Assembly: GCA_002389465.1 (NCBI GenBank)
Contig: DGOT01000284.1
Coordinates: forward strand, 1 to 6,305
DNA from: Bacteroidales bacterium UBA4459
GTDB taxonomy: Bacteria > Bacteroidota > Bacteroidia > Bacteroidales > F082
Reading direction: 5' to 3'
Length of the DNA: 6,305 bases
In this document: one piece after another, positions 6,213 to 6,305 of the stretch
Numbering within the stretch: the first letter of the stretch is position 1
Layout: every line of letters begins with the position of its first letter
The notes under the pieces: generated by a model
What the model saw: the letters and a program-made list of their open reading frames with translations, nothing else
Database searches by the model: none
Told to the model about the DNA's origin: nothing
Translations under genes and position numbers: made by a program

Positions 6213-6221
6213 CGCTATATT

Positions 6222-6305
6222 TTACTTATCGTTTAATTGATCCAGTTTATCATTCATCTTTAAGCGTGCATAGGCCTCTTTCAAAGCAGCAATAGTTGGC
6301 GCATC
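6222..6305 (-). CDS. C-terminal end of an unidentified protein (gene continues past the window)
   Basis: On the minus strand the frame is open from the window edge to a TAA at 6222-6224, giving 27 residues: DAPTIAALKEAYARLK followed by MNDKLDQLNDK. The composition (Ala, Leu, Lys, charged residues at helical spacing) looks like a real amphipathic helix, as at the end of a helical-repeat or TPR-type protein, but this is too little for assignment. Support for a real gene comes from the terminator-like hairpin placed right behind the stop and from the absence of any competing plus-strand gene. The start and most of the protein lie to the right of the window. Confidence 0.6.
   Translation of the reverse strand, partial: DAPTIAALKEAYARLKMNDKLDQLNDK

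Overview
The window looks like chromosomal DNA from a member of the Bacteroidota. The start codons generally lack a clear Shine-Dalgarno sequence. A promoter of the Bacteroidota type (TTTG, then TAnnTTTG) lies upstream of the cold-shock gene. The transposase remnant also resembles the RAYT family common in that phylum. The order or genus cannot be settled from this sequence alone.

Layout from left to right: (1) positions 1-678 hold the 3' part of an SRAP (YedK/HMCES-like) gene whose N-terminus lies outside the window. (2) Positions 679-1480 form an AT-rich island with a REP-associated tyrosine transposase (RAYT). Its frame is broken by one extra base exactly in the HUH motif. The gene lies between two near-identical palindromes, and a third related hairpin lies upstream. 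(3) On the minus strand, 1567-3687, is a complete Tex-type S1 RNA-binding protein, with a strong hairpin just past its stop. (4) A 313-bp divergent intergenic region carries a good promoter and a leader of about 145 nt for (5) a 64-residue cold-shock protein, which ends at a textbook terminator. (6) Next on the plus strand is a DEAD-box RNA helicase with a DbpA-type RNA-binding domain and a basic tail; its start is non-ATG. (7) Beyond a 17-bp tandem duplication and a hairpin, the last 84 bases encode the C-terminus of an unidentified minus-strand gene.

Functionally, tex, the cold-shock gene and the helicase are all RNA-metabolism genes. The cold-shock and helicase pair plausibly acts together in remodelling RNA at low temperature: the first melts or chaperones RNA and the second unwinds duplexes with ATP. 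Tex sits divergently beside them. The SRAP gene (abasic-site protection) looks unrelated, and the RAYT unit has apparently settled between it and tex.

I did not find a convincing new multigene system. The most interesting structure is the RAYT locus, with its flanking palindromes, a third hairpin whose stem differs by a compensatory base-pair change, a start codon inside a small hairpin, and a frameshift at the catalytic motif.
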